Part shown: one piece after another, positions 9,421 to 17,515 of the stretch
How positions within the stretch are numbered: position 1 is the first letter of the stretch
Layout: every line of letters starts with the position of its first letter
Assembly (NCBI RefSeq): GCF_000325665.1
Contig: NC_019908.1
Span: 496,001-560,000 of the forward strand
Direction of reading: 5' to 3'
Length of the DNA: 64,000 nucleotides
DNA from: Brachyspira pilosicoli P43/6/78
GTDB taxonomy: Bacteria; Spirochaetota; Brachyspiria; Brachyspirales; Brachyspiraceae
Notes under the pieces: generated by a model
The model's database searches: none
What the model saw: only the letters and a program-made list of their open reading frames with translations
What the model was told of the DNA's origin: nothing
Translations under genes and position numbers: made by a program

Positions 9421-10830
9421 TTATATTTGTTTTATATCAAAACTATTAACAACTAATTTTCTCATTTCGTTGGTATCTTTTAAAACCCCTAAAGCTTTAA
9501 ATTGTGCTAATATATTACCAGTAGCAGTGCATTCTATAGGTCCTACTGAAACAGTTAAATTAGTTTTTTCTTTTGTAAGCTCGCATATTAATTTATCTTT
9601 TGTTCCGCCGCCTACAATGCATAGTTTATTAATATCTTTATTTAAAAGTTTTTTAAGACTATTAATATATTTAGCATAACTTTCTGCTAGAGAATTATAT
9701 ACAGAAGCTATTATAACACCTTTTTTATCTTTTTCTATATTAGCCTGATTAGTATCTTTATAATAATTTAATATTTCATCTTCTATGTCTTTAGGATTAT
9801 AGAATCTATTATCATTAATATCTATTCTGTGTTCATCTTTAATATTATCTCTTGCAAGCTGTTCCATATCGTTGAATGAGATTTGATATTTCTTTTGAAG
9901 AAGCTGTATAGTCCAAAGCCCGTTAATATTTTCTAAGAATCTTATAGTGTTATTGTATCCCATTTCATTTGTAAAACCATTTTCAAAGGCTTCATCAGTT
10001 AATACTGCTTCTTTCAATTCTACTCCAAGCAAAGACCATGAGCCAGAAGATAAATATGCTGTATTATCATCAAATATAGGAGCAGATAATACGGCAGAAG
10101 CGGTATCATGAGAAGCAACAGCAATAATATCAAATGGCTTACAGCCTAAATAATCTGCTATTTCTTGTTTTAATAAACCTTTTTTGCTTCCTGGTTCTTG
10201 AAATGATGGAAGTTTGTTAATATCAAAATTAATCTTTTCAAGAATTTCTTTTGACCACTCTTTTTTGTTTATATCTATAAGCTGAGAAGTGGAAGATATT
10301 GTATATTCAGCAGAAATATTGCCTGTTAAAAAATATCCAAATAAATCCGGAGTAAATAATAATTTTGAAGCATTATTTACTATATTTGCTCTGCCTTGTA
10401 TATCTTCGTATATTTGCATTATGCTGTTAAAAGGCATGCAAGATATTCCAGTTATTTTATATAATTCTTTTGCAGATAATCCGATTTTTTCTAGTTTTTT
10501 TATAGTATCTATGGTTCTAGTATCTCTATAATTTACAGGGTTAGACAATAATTCTCCGTTTTTATCTAAATAACCATAATCAACACCCCAAGAATTAATA
10601 CCTAAAGATGAAGGCTGAATACCCATATCTACAACTTTTTTAATTCCTTTTAACAATTCATTATACATATATATAAAATCTGTATAATAATAGTTATTAA
10701 TTTTTATAGGGGATAAAGAAAACCTATGTACTTCTTCTAAAGTCATTTTATCATTTTCAAACTTCGATAAAAATATTTTACCTCCAGAAGAACCAAAATC
10801 ACAAGCTATTGAATAAATTTTACTAGTCAT
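9421..10830 (-). CDS. FGGY sugar kinase, RhaB-like; probable L-fuculokinase
   Basis: A carbohydrate kinase of the FGGY family. An N-terminal ATPase motif (CDFGSSGGKIFL), WGVDYGYLD, an RDTRT stretch, HDTASAV and the SGSWSLLGVE signature are visible. By these motifs it looks closer to rhamnulokinase (RhaB) than to E. coli FucK. In this locus, between fucose promoters and fucA, the likely substrate is L-fuculose, giving L-fuculose-1-P (inference). L-rhamnulose remains possible, but no rhaA or rhaD is in the window. It is the first gene of the leftward operon. Confidence 0.8.
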   Translation of the reverse strand: MTSKIYSIACDFGSSGGKIFLSKFENDKMTLEEVHRFSLSPIKINNYYYTDFIYMYNELLKGIKKVVDMGIQPSSLGINSWGVDYGYLDKNGELLSNPVNYRDTRTIDTIKKLEKIGLSAKELYKITGISCMPFNSIMQIYEDIQGRANIVNNASKLLFTPDLFGYFLTGNISAEYTISSTSQLIDINKKEWSKEILEKINFDINKLPSFQEPGSKKGLLKQEIADYLGCKPFDIIAVASHDTASAVLSAPIFDDNTAYLSSGSWSLLGVELKEAVLTDEAFENGFTNEMGYNNTIRFLENINGLWTIQLLQKKYQISFNDMEQLARDNIKDEHRIDINDNRFYNPKDIEDEILNYYKDTNQANIEKDKKGVIIASVYNSLAESYAKYINSLKKLLNKDINKLCIVGGGTKDKLICELTKEKTNLTVSVGPIECTATGNILAQFKALGVLKDTNEMRKLVVNSFDIKQI

Positions 10831-10860
10831 AAAAAAACACCATTTTTATAATCTAATATA

Positions 10861-10889
10861 ATTATAATCAATTTTTATTTCCTATTCAA
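10861..10889 (-). promoter_or_regulatory. Promoter of the fucK-like/fucA/fucO operon
   Basis: On the minus strand TTGAAT (10884-10889) and a perfect TATAAT (10861-10866) have exactly 17 bp between them, about 30 bp before the kinase start at 10830. It faces away from the transporter promoter in the same 241-bp divergent region. Confidence 0.6.
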
Positions 10890-10960
10890 TAAAAAAATAA
10901 TCTTTTTTATTAAAATGTCATTTTTTTGTTTAAAAATATCATTTTTTAAAACAATAATTA

Positions 10961-10990
10961 TTTTTTATAAAATTTATTATTTATAAAAAA
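10961..10990. promoter_or_regulatory. Inverted repeat between the two fuc promoters, candidate operator
   Basis: Arms TTTTTTATAAA (10961-10971) and TTTATAAAAAA (10980-10990) are perfect inverted repeats with an 8-nt gap. They lie between the divergent promoters, where a LacI-type repressor could control both operons. AACAATAAT (10950-10958) and ATTATTGTT (about 11008-11016) form a second dyad around it. AT-richness makes chance dyads likely, so this is only a candidate. Confidence 0.3.
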
Positions 10991-11003
10991 ATAACATATT
11001 TTA

Positions 11004-11032
11004 TTGATTATTGTTATTATTTTTACTAAAAT
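11004..11032 (+). promoter_or_regulatory. Promoter of the fucose transporter/fucI operon
   Basis: TTGATT (11004-11009) and TAAAAT (11027-11032) with a 17-bp spacer, about 40 bp upstream of the ATPase start. An SD (AAGGA, 11056-11060) follows. Confidence 0.5.
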
Positions 11033-11071
11033 ATTAATTAGATAAAAAATAAATTAAGGATAAATCATTCT

Positions 11072-12568
11072 ATGACTGATAATATTATTTTAAAAATGAC
11101 AGGTATAGAAAAGAGATTTAAAGGTGTTTATGCTTTAAAAAACTTTAATTTTTCTTTAGTTAAGGGTGAAATACTCGCTTTAATAGGTGAAAATGGTGCT
11201 GGTAAATCTACTCTTATGAAAATTTTATCTGGTATATACAAAAAAGATTCTGGCACTATAGAATACTTTGGAAAACCTTTAGAAGTATCAGGACCTAAAG
11301 AAGCTGAGGAGATGGGTATATCAATAGTGCATCAAGAGTTAAATTTGATGAATCATTTAACTGTAGCACAAAATATATATATAGGTCATGAACCTTTAAA
11401 TAAATTTGGACTTATAGATGATAAATTGATGATAAGACGTGCTGGTAAAATATTTAAAGGTATGAATGTGGATATAGACCCATCTGCAAAAATAGGTTCT
11501 TTAACTGTAGGAAAACAGCAATTAGTAGAAATAGCAAAAGCATTAACTCATAATTCAAAGATATTAATACTTGATGAACCAACAGCAGCTTTAACAGAGT
11601 CTGAAACAAAAGAGCTTTTTAGAATTATTAAAGATTTACAAATAGCAGGTGTATCAATAGTATATATTTCGCATAGATTAGATGAGTTATTTATATTATC
11701 AGACAGAATAACAGTTATTAGGGACGGAGAATATATAGACACAAAAATAACAAAAGAAACTAACAAAGATGAAATAGTTAACTTGATGGTTGGACGTGTT
11801 ATATATGAAACACCTAAAACTGAAAGTAAAGTAGCAAAAGATGCTAAAGAGATATTAAGAGTAGAAAATCTAGTAGTACCTGGTGTTGTTAAAGATGTAA
11901 GCTTTTCTTTGAAACATGGAGAGATATTAGGATTTGCGGGACTTATGGGTGCTGGAAGAACAGAAACTGCAAGAGCTATTTTTGGTGCTGATAAATTTGA
12001 AAGCGGTAAAATATTTGTTGATGGAGAAGAGGTATCAATTAAATCGCCAGTTGATGCTATAAAAAGCGGTATTGGTTATCTTTCAGAAGACAGAAAAAGA
12101 TATGGTTTAGCATTAGGTCTTCCTGTATTTGAAAACATGATGATGGGTAATTATGATAAGTTTTCAAATATGCTTATGGTTCAAAATCTTAAAGTAAAAA
12201 ATACTGCAGAAGAAGAAGTAAAATCATTAAATATTAAAACGCCGTCTGTAGAACAGTTGGTTAAGAATCTATCTGGAGGAAATCAGCAGAAAGTTGTAAT
12301 AGCGAATTGGCTTATAAAAGAATGTAAGGTATTAATATTTGATGAGCCTACAAGGGGAATAGATGTAGGAGCAAGAAGTGAGATTTATAATCTTATGGAA
12401 AAATTAGTATCTATGGGAAAATCTATAATAATGATTTCATCAGACTTAGTAGAAATACTTAGAATGAGTGACAGAATATTGGTTATGTCTGAAGGCAAAA
12501 AAACAGGCGAATTAGACATAAAAGGAACTACTCAAGATGATATTATGAAATATGCTACTATGAGATAA
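11072..12568 (+). CDS. Sugar ABC transporter ATPase (MglA/RbsA type), probable L-fucose importer
   Basis: Tandem-ATPase subunit of a CUT2 sugar importer, 498 residues. The first domain has Walker A GENGAGKST, signature-like LTVGKQQLVEIAKAL and Walker B ILILDEPTAAL. The second has the degenerate Walker A GLMGAGRTE usual in this family and an intact signature LSGGNQQKV. It opens a rightward operon with permease, binding lipoprotein and fucI. That context, not its own sequence, suggests L-fucose as substrate. Confidence 0.88.
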   Translation: MTDNIILKMTGIEKRFKGVYALKNFNFSLVKGEILALIGENGAGKSTLMKILSGIYKKDSGTIEYFGKPLEVSGPKEAEEMGISIVHQELNLMNHLTVAQNIYIGHEPLNKFGLIDDKLMIRRAGKIFKGMNVDIDPSAKIGSLTVGKQQLVEIAKALTHNSKILILDEPTAALTESETKELFRIIKDLQIAGVSIVYISHRLDELFILSDRITVIRDGEYIDTKITKETNKDEIVNLMVGRVIYETPKTESKVAKDAKEILRVENLVVPGVVKDVSFSLKHGEILGFAGLMGAGRTETARAIFGADKFESGKIFVDGEEVSIKSPVDAIKSGIGYLSEDRKRYGLALGLPVFENMMMGNYDKFSNMLMVQNLKVKNTAEEEVKSLNIKTPSVEQLVKNLSGGNQQKVVIANWLIKECKVLIFDEPTRGIDVGARSEIYNLMEKLVSMGKSIIMISSDLVEILRMSDRILVMSEGKKTGELDIKGTTQDDIMKYATMR

Positions 12569-12609
12569 TATCATTTACTATAAAAAAAATAATATTATGG
12601 AGTTTATAT

Positions 12610-13827
12610 ATGTACAATATTGAAACTAACACTTTTACTGGTAAGTTATGTTTTAAAGCTAGAATGAGGAGAAAAGTAAGAAATTCTCTAATATATCTAA
12701 AAAATAATGGACTTCAAAAATTTTTAACAATAGTTGCTCTTCTTATATTGTATGTCTTTTTTGTTATAGCAGGAAGAAATTTCTTTACATTTGATACATT
12801 TTCATTGATATTAAGAAACTCTTATTTTATTGGATTTTTAGCTATAGGTGTAACATTTGTTATAATAACAGGCGGTATTGATTTATCCATTGGTTCTCTT
12901 TCTCTGTTTGCGGCAATGGTTGGCGGCGTAATGATAACAAATTTCAAAACACCTATGTGGGCAGTGCTTATTATAGTAATAGCAGTGGCAACTTTAGGCG
13001 GATTTATAAATGGCTGTTTAATTTCATATTTCCATTTGCCTCCATTTATTGCTACATTAGGTATGTTAATGGTTACAAAAGGTTTATCTGGTATTGTTTC
13101 AAAATCTCAAACTATATATTATCCAACTATAACAGACCCTGATTATGGTTGGTTTAGAGTATTATTTAACGCTACAGAATCTAATTTCCCATCTGGTTTT
13201 ATAATGCTAGCCATATTTACAATAATATCTGTAATTGTGCTTACTAAAACAATAGTAGGAAGATATATATTTGCTTTAGGAAGCAATGAAGAGGCTGCAA
13301 GACTTTCTGGTATAAAAACTAATAAATGGAAAATAATTGCTTATACTATAGCAGGATTTTTTTGTGGTATAGGAGGTTTAACTTTTGCTGCTAGCTATTC
13401 AAGCATAAGTCCTGGAGCTGGACAGGGTTATGAGTTTGATGCGATTGCTGCAGTAGTTATAGGAGGAACTTCTCTTTCTGGCGGTGTTGGTTCTATAATA
13501 GGTACTATAATTGGTGTATATATAATGTCTGTACTTAAAGTAGGACTTCCTTCTGTTGGTGTTGAGCAGTTCTTCCAATACTTTACTATAGGTATAGTAG
13601 TTATTATAGCTGTTCTTATAGACGTTTATAGAATAAAAATGTCTAATAAAGTAAAAAAAGTAGATGTAAAAAAAGAAAAACGTGAACAGCTTGAAGAAGA
13701 AATTGAATCTTATAGAGTAAGAATAGATTATATGATATCTGATAATACTAAAGACTATTCTAAAGAGATATCAGAGGTACAAGCTAAAATTAATTCTTTA
13801 TTAGAAGAAAAGAAAAAATTAAAATGA
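12610..13827 (+). CDS. Sugar ABC transporter permease (RbsC/MglC type) with coiled-coil tail
   Basis: Inner-membrane permease of the CUT2 importer. About eight to ten hydrophobic segments span residues 35-340, including the family stretch ITGGIDLSIGSL and a late IGGTSLSGGVGSIIGT. After the last membrane segment comes a highly charged tail of about 65 residues (KKEKREQLEEEIESYRVRID and on) that predicts as coiled coil. Family members normally end near the last helix at about 320-340 residues, so this tail is an unusual addition. The gene lies 41 nt after the ATPase gene with SD GGAG. Confidence 0.87.
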   Translation: MYNIETNTFTGKLCFKARMRRKVRNSLIYLKNNGLQKFLTIVALLILYVFFVIAGRNFFTFDTFSLILRNSYFIGFLAIGVTFVIITGGIDLSIGSLSLFAAMVGGVMITNFKTPMWAVLIIVIAVATLGGFINGCLISYFHLPPFIATLGMLMVTKGLSGIVSKSQTIYYPTITDPDYGWFRVLFNATESNFPSGFIMLAIFTIISVIVLTKTIVGRYIFALGSNEEAARLSGIKTNKWKIIAYTIAGFFCGIGGLTFAASYSSISPGAGQGYEFDAIAAVVIGGTSLSGGVGSIIGTIIGVYIMSVLKVGLPSVGVEQFFQYFTIGIVVIIAVLIDVYRIKMSNKVKKVDVKKEKREQLEEEIESYRVRIDYMISDNTKDYSKEISEVQAKINSLLEEKKKLK

Positions 13828-13875
13828 TAATATCTTTAAATTAAAAATAAAAAAATATTTTTTAAGGAGAATAAA

Positions 13876-14898
13876 ATGAAAAAGATTTTATTACTAGCTA
13901 CTACTTTAATAGGATTAACAGTTATGTTGGCAAGCTGCGGAAATAAAGAGCCTTATATAGCTGTTGTATCTAAAGGATTCCAGCATAAGTTTTGGGTAAC
14001 TGTTAGAAACGGTGCCGAAGATGCTGCTAAAGAAAATGGTGTAAAAATTAGTTTTGTTGGACCTGAAACAGAATCTGATTCAAAAATACAGCAAGACTTA
14101 TTAGATAGTGAAATTAATAAAAACCCAGATGCTATAGCTTTTGCTGCTGTAACAGGTGATTTCACAGAACAAATTAAAAGAATAAAAGAAAAAAATATTC
14201 CTTTAATCGGTTTTGACTCTGGTATATTACCTGATCAGGCACAAGGTGCTGTACTTGCAACTGCTTCTACTGATAACAGAGCTGCTGCTGCTGTAGTTGC
14301 TGATAAAATGTTTGAAGCTTTAAAAACTAGAATAGCTACTTTCACTTCTGCTAATAAAGCTAAAATTGCTGTACTTCAATTAGACAACTCTGATACTGGT
14401 ATAGGAAGAGCTGAAGGTTTTGTAAAAAGATTTACTGAATTAGCTGACGGTGATGCTACTACAGTTGGAAAATATACTTTACAAGTTATAGTTCCTACTA
14501 CTCAAAACGAAGCTGATATAGCTAACGAAGTTAATGCTTTAAGAGGAAAAAGTGTTTTAGGTATATATTTATCTAATGAAGCTATGGCTAGAGGTTTCTT
14601 AGTAGTATACAAAAGTGCTGAAGCTGGTGCTGCTAATACTATAGTTGGCGATGCTCAAGACGGCGGTGATTTGGTTGTTATGGGATTTGACTCTGGTAAA
14701 CCTCAATTAGATGCTATAAGAAGCGGTATAATACAAGGTTCTGTTACTCAAGACCCTTATAGTATTGGTTATCAAGCTGTAACTTTAGCTTATAAAGCTT
14801 CTAAAGGCGAACCTGTTGCTAATGTTGATACTGGTGCTAAATGGTATGACAAAACAAATATTGATGACCCAGAAATAGCTAAATTATTATATGAATAA
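13876..14898 (+). CDS. Sugar-binding lipoprotein of the ABC importer
   Basis: A signal peptide with lipobox LASC is followed by a periplasmic-binding-protein fold (Peripla_BP_4, ribose/galactose-binding type). The opening strand is PYIAVVSKGFQHKFWVTV and the ligand-loop patterns PLIGFDSG and VVMGFDSGKPQ are present. It captures the sugar and delivers it to the permease. As a lipoprotein it is tethered, as is common in spirochaetes. It precedes fucI by 36 nt and has a strong SD (AAGGAG). Substrate L-fucose is inferred from the operon. Confidence 0.87.
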   Translation: MKKILLLATTLIGLTVMLASCGNKEPYIAVVSKGFQHKFWVTVRNGAEDAAKENGVKISFVGPETESDSKIQQDLLDSEINKNPDAIAFAAVTGDFTEQIKRIKEKNIPLIGFDSGILPDQAQGAVLATASTDNRAAAAVVADKMFEALKTRIATFTSANKAKIAVLQLDNSDTGIGRAEGFVKRFTELADGDATTVGKYTLQVIVPTTQNEADIANEVNALRGKSVLGIYLSNEAMARGFLVVYKSAEAGAANTIVGDAQDGGDLVVMGFDSGKPQLDAIRSGIIQGSVTQDPYSIGYQAVTLAYKASKGEPVANVDTGAKWYDKTNIDDPEIAKLLYE

Positions 14899-14934
14899 TT
14901 TTATTTATTCAATTAACGGAGGAATTTAAACAAT

Positions 14935-16716
14935 ATGTTTAGAATGCAAAATAATTTGCCTAAAGTAGGTATAAGACCTGTTATAGATGGTAGGAGAAAC
15001 GGAGTTAGAGAATCTCTCGAAGACACTACTATGAACATGGCTAAAATAGCTGCTAAGCTAATAGAAGAAAATATTAAACACCCTAGCGGAGAAAAAGTTG
15101 AATGTGTAATAGCTGATACTACAATCGGCGGTGTTGCTGAAGCTGCTAGATGTCAGAAAAAATTTGATGAAAATAATGTTAAATTAACTCTTACTGTTAC
15201 ACCTTGTTGGTGTTATGGTTCTGAGACTATTGATATGACTCCTGTTATACCTAAAGCAATTTGGGGATTTAATGGTACTGAAAGACCTGGAGCAGTTTAC
15301 TTGGCTGCTGCTGATGCAGGACACACTCAATTAGGACTTCCTGTATTTTCTATCTATGGTAAAGATGTTCAAGATGCAGGTGATGAAAATGTTCCTGATG
15401 ATGTTAAAGAAAAAATATTAAGATTTGTAAGAGCTGGACTTGCTGTTGCTACTATGAGAGATCAATCATACATAAGCATGGGATATGTTGCTATGGGTAT
15501 TATGGGCTCTATGGTTGATGCTGAGTTTTTACTTGACTATTTAGGAATGAGAACTGAATTCGTAGATATGAGTGAAATCAAAAGAAGATTAGAACTAGAA
15601 ATCTATGATAAAGAAGAGTTCAAAAAAGCATGGGAATGGGCTAAACAATGTAAGTTTGGAGTAGATAAAAATAAAGTACAAGCTACTGCTGAAGAAAAAG
15701 AAAAAGAGTGGGCTACTTCTATAAAAATGGCTATGATTATGCGTGACTTAATGGTGGGCAATCCTAAGTTAGCAGAAATGGGATATATAGAAGAAGCACA
15801 AGGTCATAATGCTATAGTTGGCGGTTTCCAAGGTCAAAGACATTGGACTGACTTTATGCCTAATGGAGACTTTGCTGAAGCTATTCTTAACTCATCTTTT
15901 GACTGGAACGGTATAAGAGAGCCTTATGTTGTTGCTACTGAAAATGACTCTTTGAATGGTCTTTCTATGCTATTTGCTCATTTATTAACTTGCAAATCTC
16001 AGCTTTTCGCAGATGTTAGAACTTATTGGAGTCCTGAGGCAGTTAAAAGAGTTACTGGTAAAGAGCTTACTGGTAAAGCTAAAAACGGTATCATTCACTT
16101 AATTAACTCTGGTGCTGCTTCTTTAGACTGGACTGGAGAGCAAAAGATTGGCGGAAATCCTGCTTTGAAAGAATATTGGAATATCACTGAAGAAGAGGCT
16201 AAAAAATGTCTTGATGCTACAGAGTTCTCTCCTGCAAGCAGAGAATACTTTAGAGGAGGCGGATTCTCATCTACTTTCTTAACTAAAGGTGAAATGCCTA
16301 TGACTATAATCAGACTTAATTTAGTTAAAGGTTATGGTCCTGTACTTCAAATAGCTGAAGGTTATGCTGTTAATATTGATAATAGTATATTTGACCCTAT
16401 TAACAAAAGAACTGACTCTACTTGGCCTACTACTTGGTTTGCTCCTATACTTACAGGTAAAGATTCTTTCAAAGATGTTTATTCTGTAATGAATGATTGG
16501 GGTGCTAATCACTGTGCTGCTGCTTATGGTCATATTGGTGCTGATTTAATTACATTAGCTTCTATGCTCCGTATACCTGTAAGTATGCATAACGTAAGTG
16601 AAGAGAGAATATTTAGACCTAAAGCTTGGAAAGCATTTGGTACAAAAGATTTAGAAGGTGCTGATTTTAGAGCTTGTAAACATTTTGGACCTTTGTTTGG
16701 AAAAGTAACTAAATAA
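14935..16716 (+). CDS. fucI: L-fucose isomerase
   Basis: Converts L-fucose to L-fuculose with Mn2+. 593 residues, against 591 in E. coli. The metal ligands Glu336 (ATENDSLNG), Asp360 (FADVRTYW) and His526 (GANHCAA) are all in place. Long blocks such as [21 protein letters not shown] and [15 protein letters not shown] match E. coli FucI nearly word for word. SD GGAGGA is ideal. A terminator-like hairpin follows the stop, so fucU downstream may be expressed less. Confidence 0.97.
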   Translation: MFRMQNNLPKVGIRPVIDGRRNGVRESLEDTTMNMAKIAAKLIEENIKHPSGEKVECVIADTTIGGVAEAARCQKKFDENNVKLTLTVTPCWCYGSETIDMTPVIPKAIWGFNGTERPGAVYLAAADAGHTQLGLPVFSIYGKDVQDAGDENVPDDVKEKILRFVRAGLAVATMRDQSYISMGYVAMGIMGSMVDAEFLLDYLGMRTEFVDMSEIKRRLELEIYDKEEFKKAWEWAKQCKFGVDKNKVQATAEEKEKEWATSIKMAMIMRDLMVGNPKLAEMGYIEEAQGHNAIVGGFQGQRHWTDFMPNGDFAEAILNSSFDWNGIREPYVVATENDSLNGLSMLFAHLLTCKSQLFADVRTYWSPEAVKRVTGKELTGKAKNGIIHLINSGAASLDWTGEQKIGGNPALKEYWNITEEEAKKCLDATEFSPASREYFRGGGFSSTFLTKGEMPMTIIRLNLVKGYGPVLQIAEGYAVNIDNSIFDPINKRTDSTWPTTWFAPILTGKDSFKDVYSVMNDWGANHCAAAYGHIGADLITLASMLRIPVSMHNVSEERIFRPKAWKAFGTKDLEGADFRACKHFGPLFGKVTK

Positions 16717-16731
16717 TTAATTATGATTTTT

Positions 16732-16769
16732 AAGCTCCATTTAATAGATTATTATTAAATGGGGCTTTT
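16732..16769 (+). terminator. Hairpin terminator after fucI
   Basis: A 14-bp stem AAGCTCCATTTAAT (16732-16745) / ATTAAATGGGGCTT (16754-16767) with one G-U pair and an 8-nt loop, followed by a short T run. It sits between fucI and fucU, so it may be a partial terminator that lowers fucU expression rather than the end of the operon. Confidence 0.75.
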
Positions 16770-16805
16770 ATTAAAAAAGTTAAAATCTTGTTTAAGGATT
16801 TAAAT

Positions 16806-17240
16806 ATGTTAAAAGGAATAGACCCTGTTGTTTCACCTGAATTATTAAAGACATTATGCGAAATGGGACATGGAAGCGAAATATTATTTGCTGACGGAAA
16901 TTTTCCTTCTCATGACTATAATGTAAAAAAAATAATAAGACTTGATGGTATAGATATACCTACAGTTTTAAAAGCTATTATGCCTTTATTTCCTTTAGAT
17001 ACTTTTGTAGAAAGCCCTGTTGTATTGATGCAGCCTAATGCTGATTTTGGAAGAGAGCCTGATGTGTGGGCTAAATATAAAGACATAATTTCTAAACATC
17101 AAAAAGTAAATTATGAGTATTTGGAAAGATTTGCTTATTATGACAGATGTAAAAATGTTTATGCAATTGTGGCTACAAGCGAACTTGAAATATATGCAAA
17201 TATTATACTTAAAAAAGGTGTAATTTTTCCAAATAAATAA
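16806..17240 (+). CDS. fucU: L-fucose mutarotase
   Basis: Interconverts alpha and beta anomers of L-fucose so that the isomerase gets its preferred form (FucU/RbsD fold). About 144 residues, the usual length. The opening LKGIDPVVSPELLKTLCEMG and GHGSEILFADGNFPSH match FucU, as does the C-terminal ANIILKKGV. The in-frame TTG at 16788 is not the likely start: AAGGA (16794-16798) sits 7 nt before ATG 16806. Separated from fucI by a hairpin. Confidence 0.92.
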   Translation: MLKGIDPVVSPELLKTLCEMGHGSEILFADGNFPSHDYNVKKIIRLDGIDIPTVLKAIMPLFPLDTFVESPVVLMQPNADFGREPDVWAKYKDIISKHQKVNYEYLERFAYYDRCKNVYAIVATSELEIYANIILKKGVIFPNK

Positions 17241-17255
17241 TTAATATAAATTTGC

Positions 17256-17284
17256 TTGACATTATATTGATTATAGTTTATTAT
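17256..17284 (+). promoter_or_regulatory. Promoter of the Mn-riboswitch/P-type ATPase unit
   Basis: A perfect TTGACA (17256-17261) and TATTAT (17279-17284) with 17 bp between them. Transcription would start near 17291, exactly before the riboswitch fold. Confidence 0.7.
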
Positions 17285-17293
17285 AATTAACAT

Positions 17294-17406
17294 ACTCAGA
17301 GGGAGTAGTTGACGTAAGTTTTTACGTGGCTAAGTCAACAATCGCAACTTCTATCAAAAAATACTATAAGTAATAGAAGTTTGGCTAGCCTTAATTAATG
17401 AGACTC
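17294..17406 (+). ncRNA. yybP-ykoY (manganese) riboswitch aptamer
   Basis: The leader contains the conserved pieces of the Mn2+-sensing yybP-ykoY class in order: CTCAGAGGGAGTAG, a short hairpin (ACGTAAGTTTTTACGT), TAAGTCAACAATCG, a variable arm (AACTTCTAT / ATAGAAGTT), TTGGCTAGCC and TTAATGAGACTC closing P1. It sits between a strong promoter and a cation P-type ATPase, the usual target of this class. Assigned by eye; a covariance search (Rfam RF00080) would settle it. Confidence 0.85.
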
Positions 17407-17471
17407 AAGTATAAATAAATTTTCACAGTAAAAAACACTTTGATGATTTATTTATGCATGAGTCTTTTTTT
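17401..17471 (+). terminator. Riboswitch-controlled terminator
   Basis: AGACTCA (17401-17407) pairs with TGAGTCT (17459-17465), and ATAAATAAAT (17411-17420) with ATTTATTTAT (17446-17455), followed by a T tract. The first arm is also the 3' side of the aptamer closing region. So aptamer folding and terminator formation exclude each other, and Mn2+ binding should turn expression on, as known for this class. Confidence 0.8.
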
Positions 17472-17515
17472 ATGCATTTTTTTTACAGTTTATTATTAAT
17501 GAGAGGTTGTATTTT

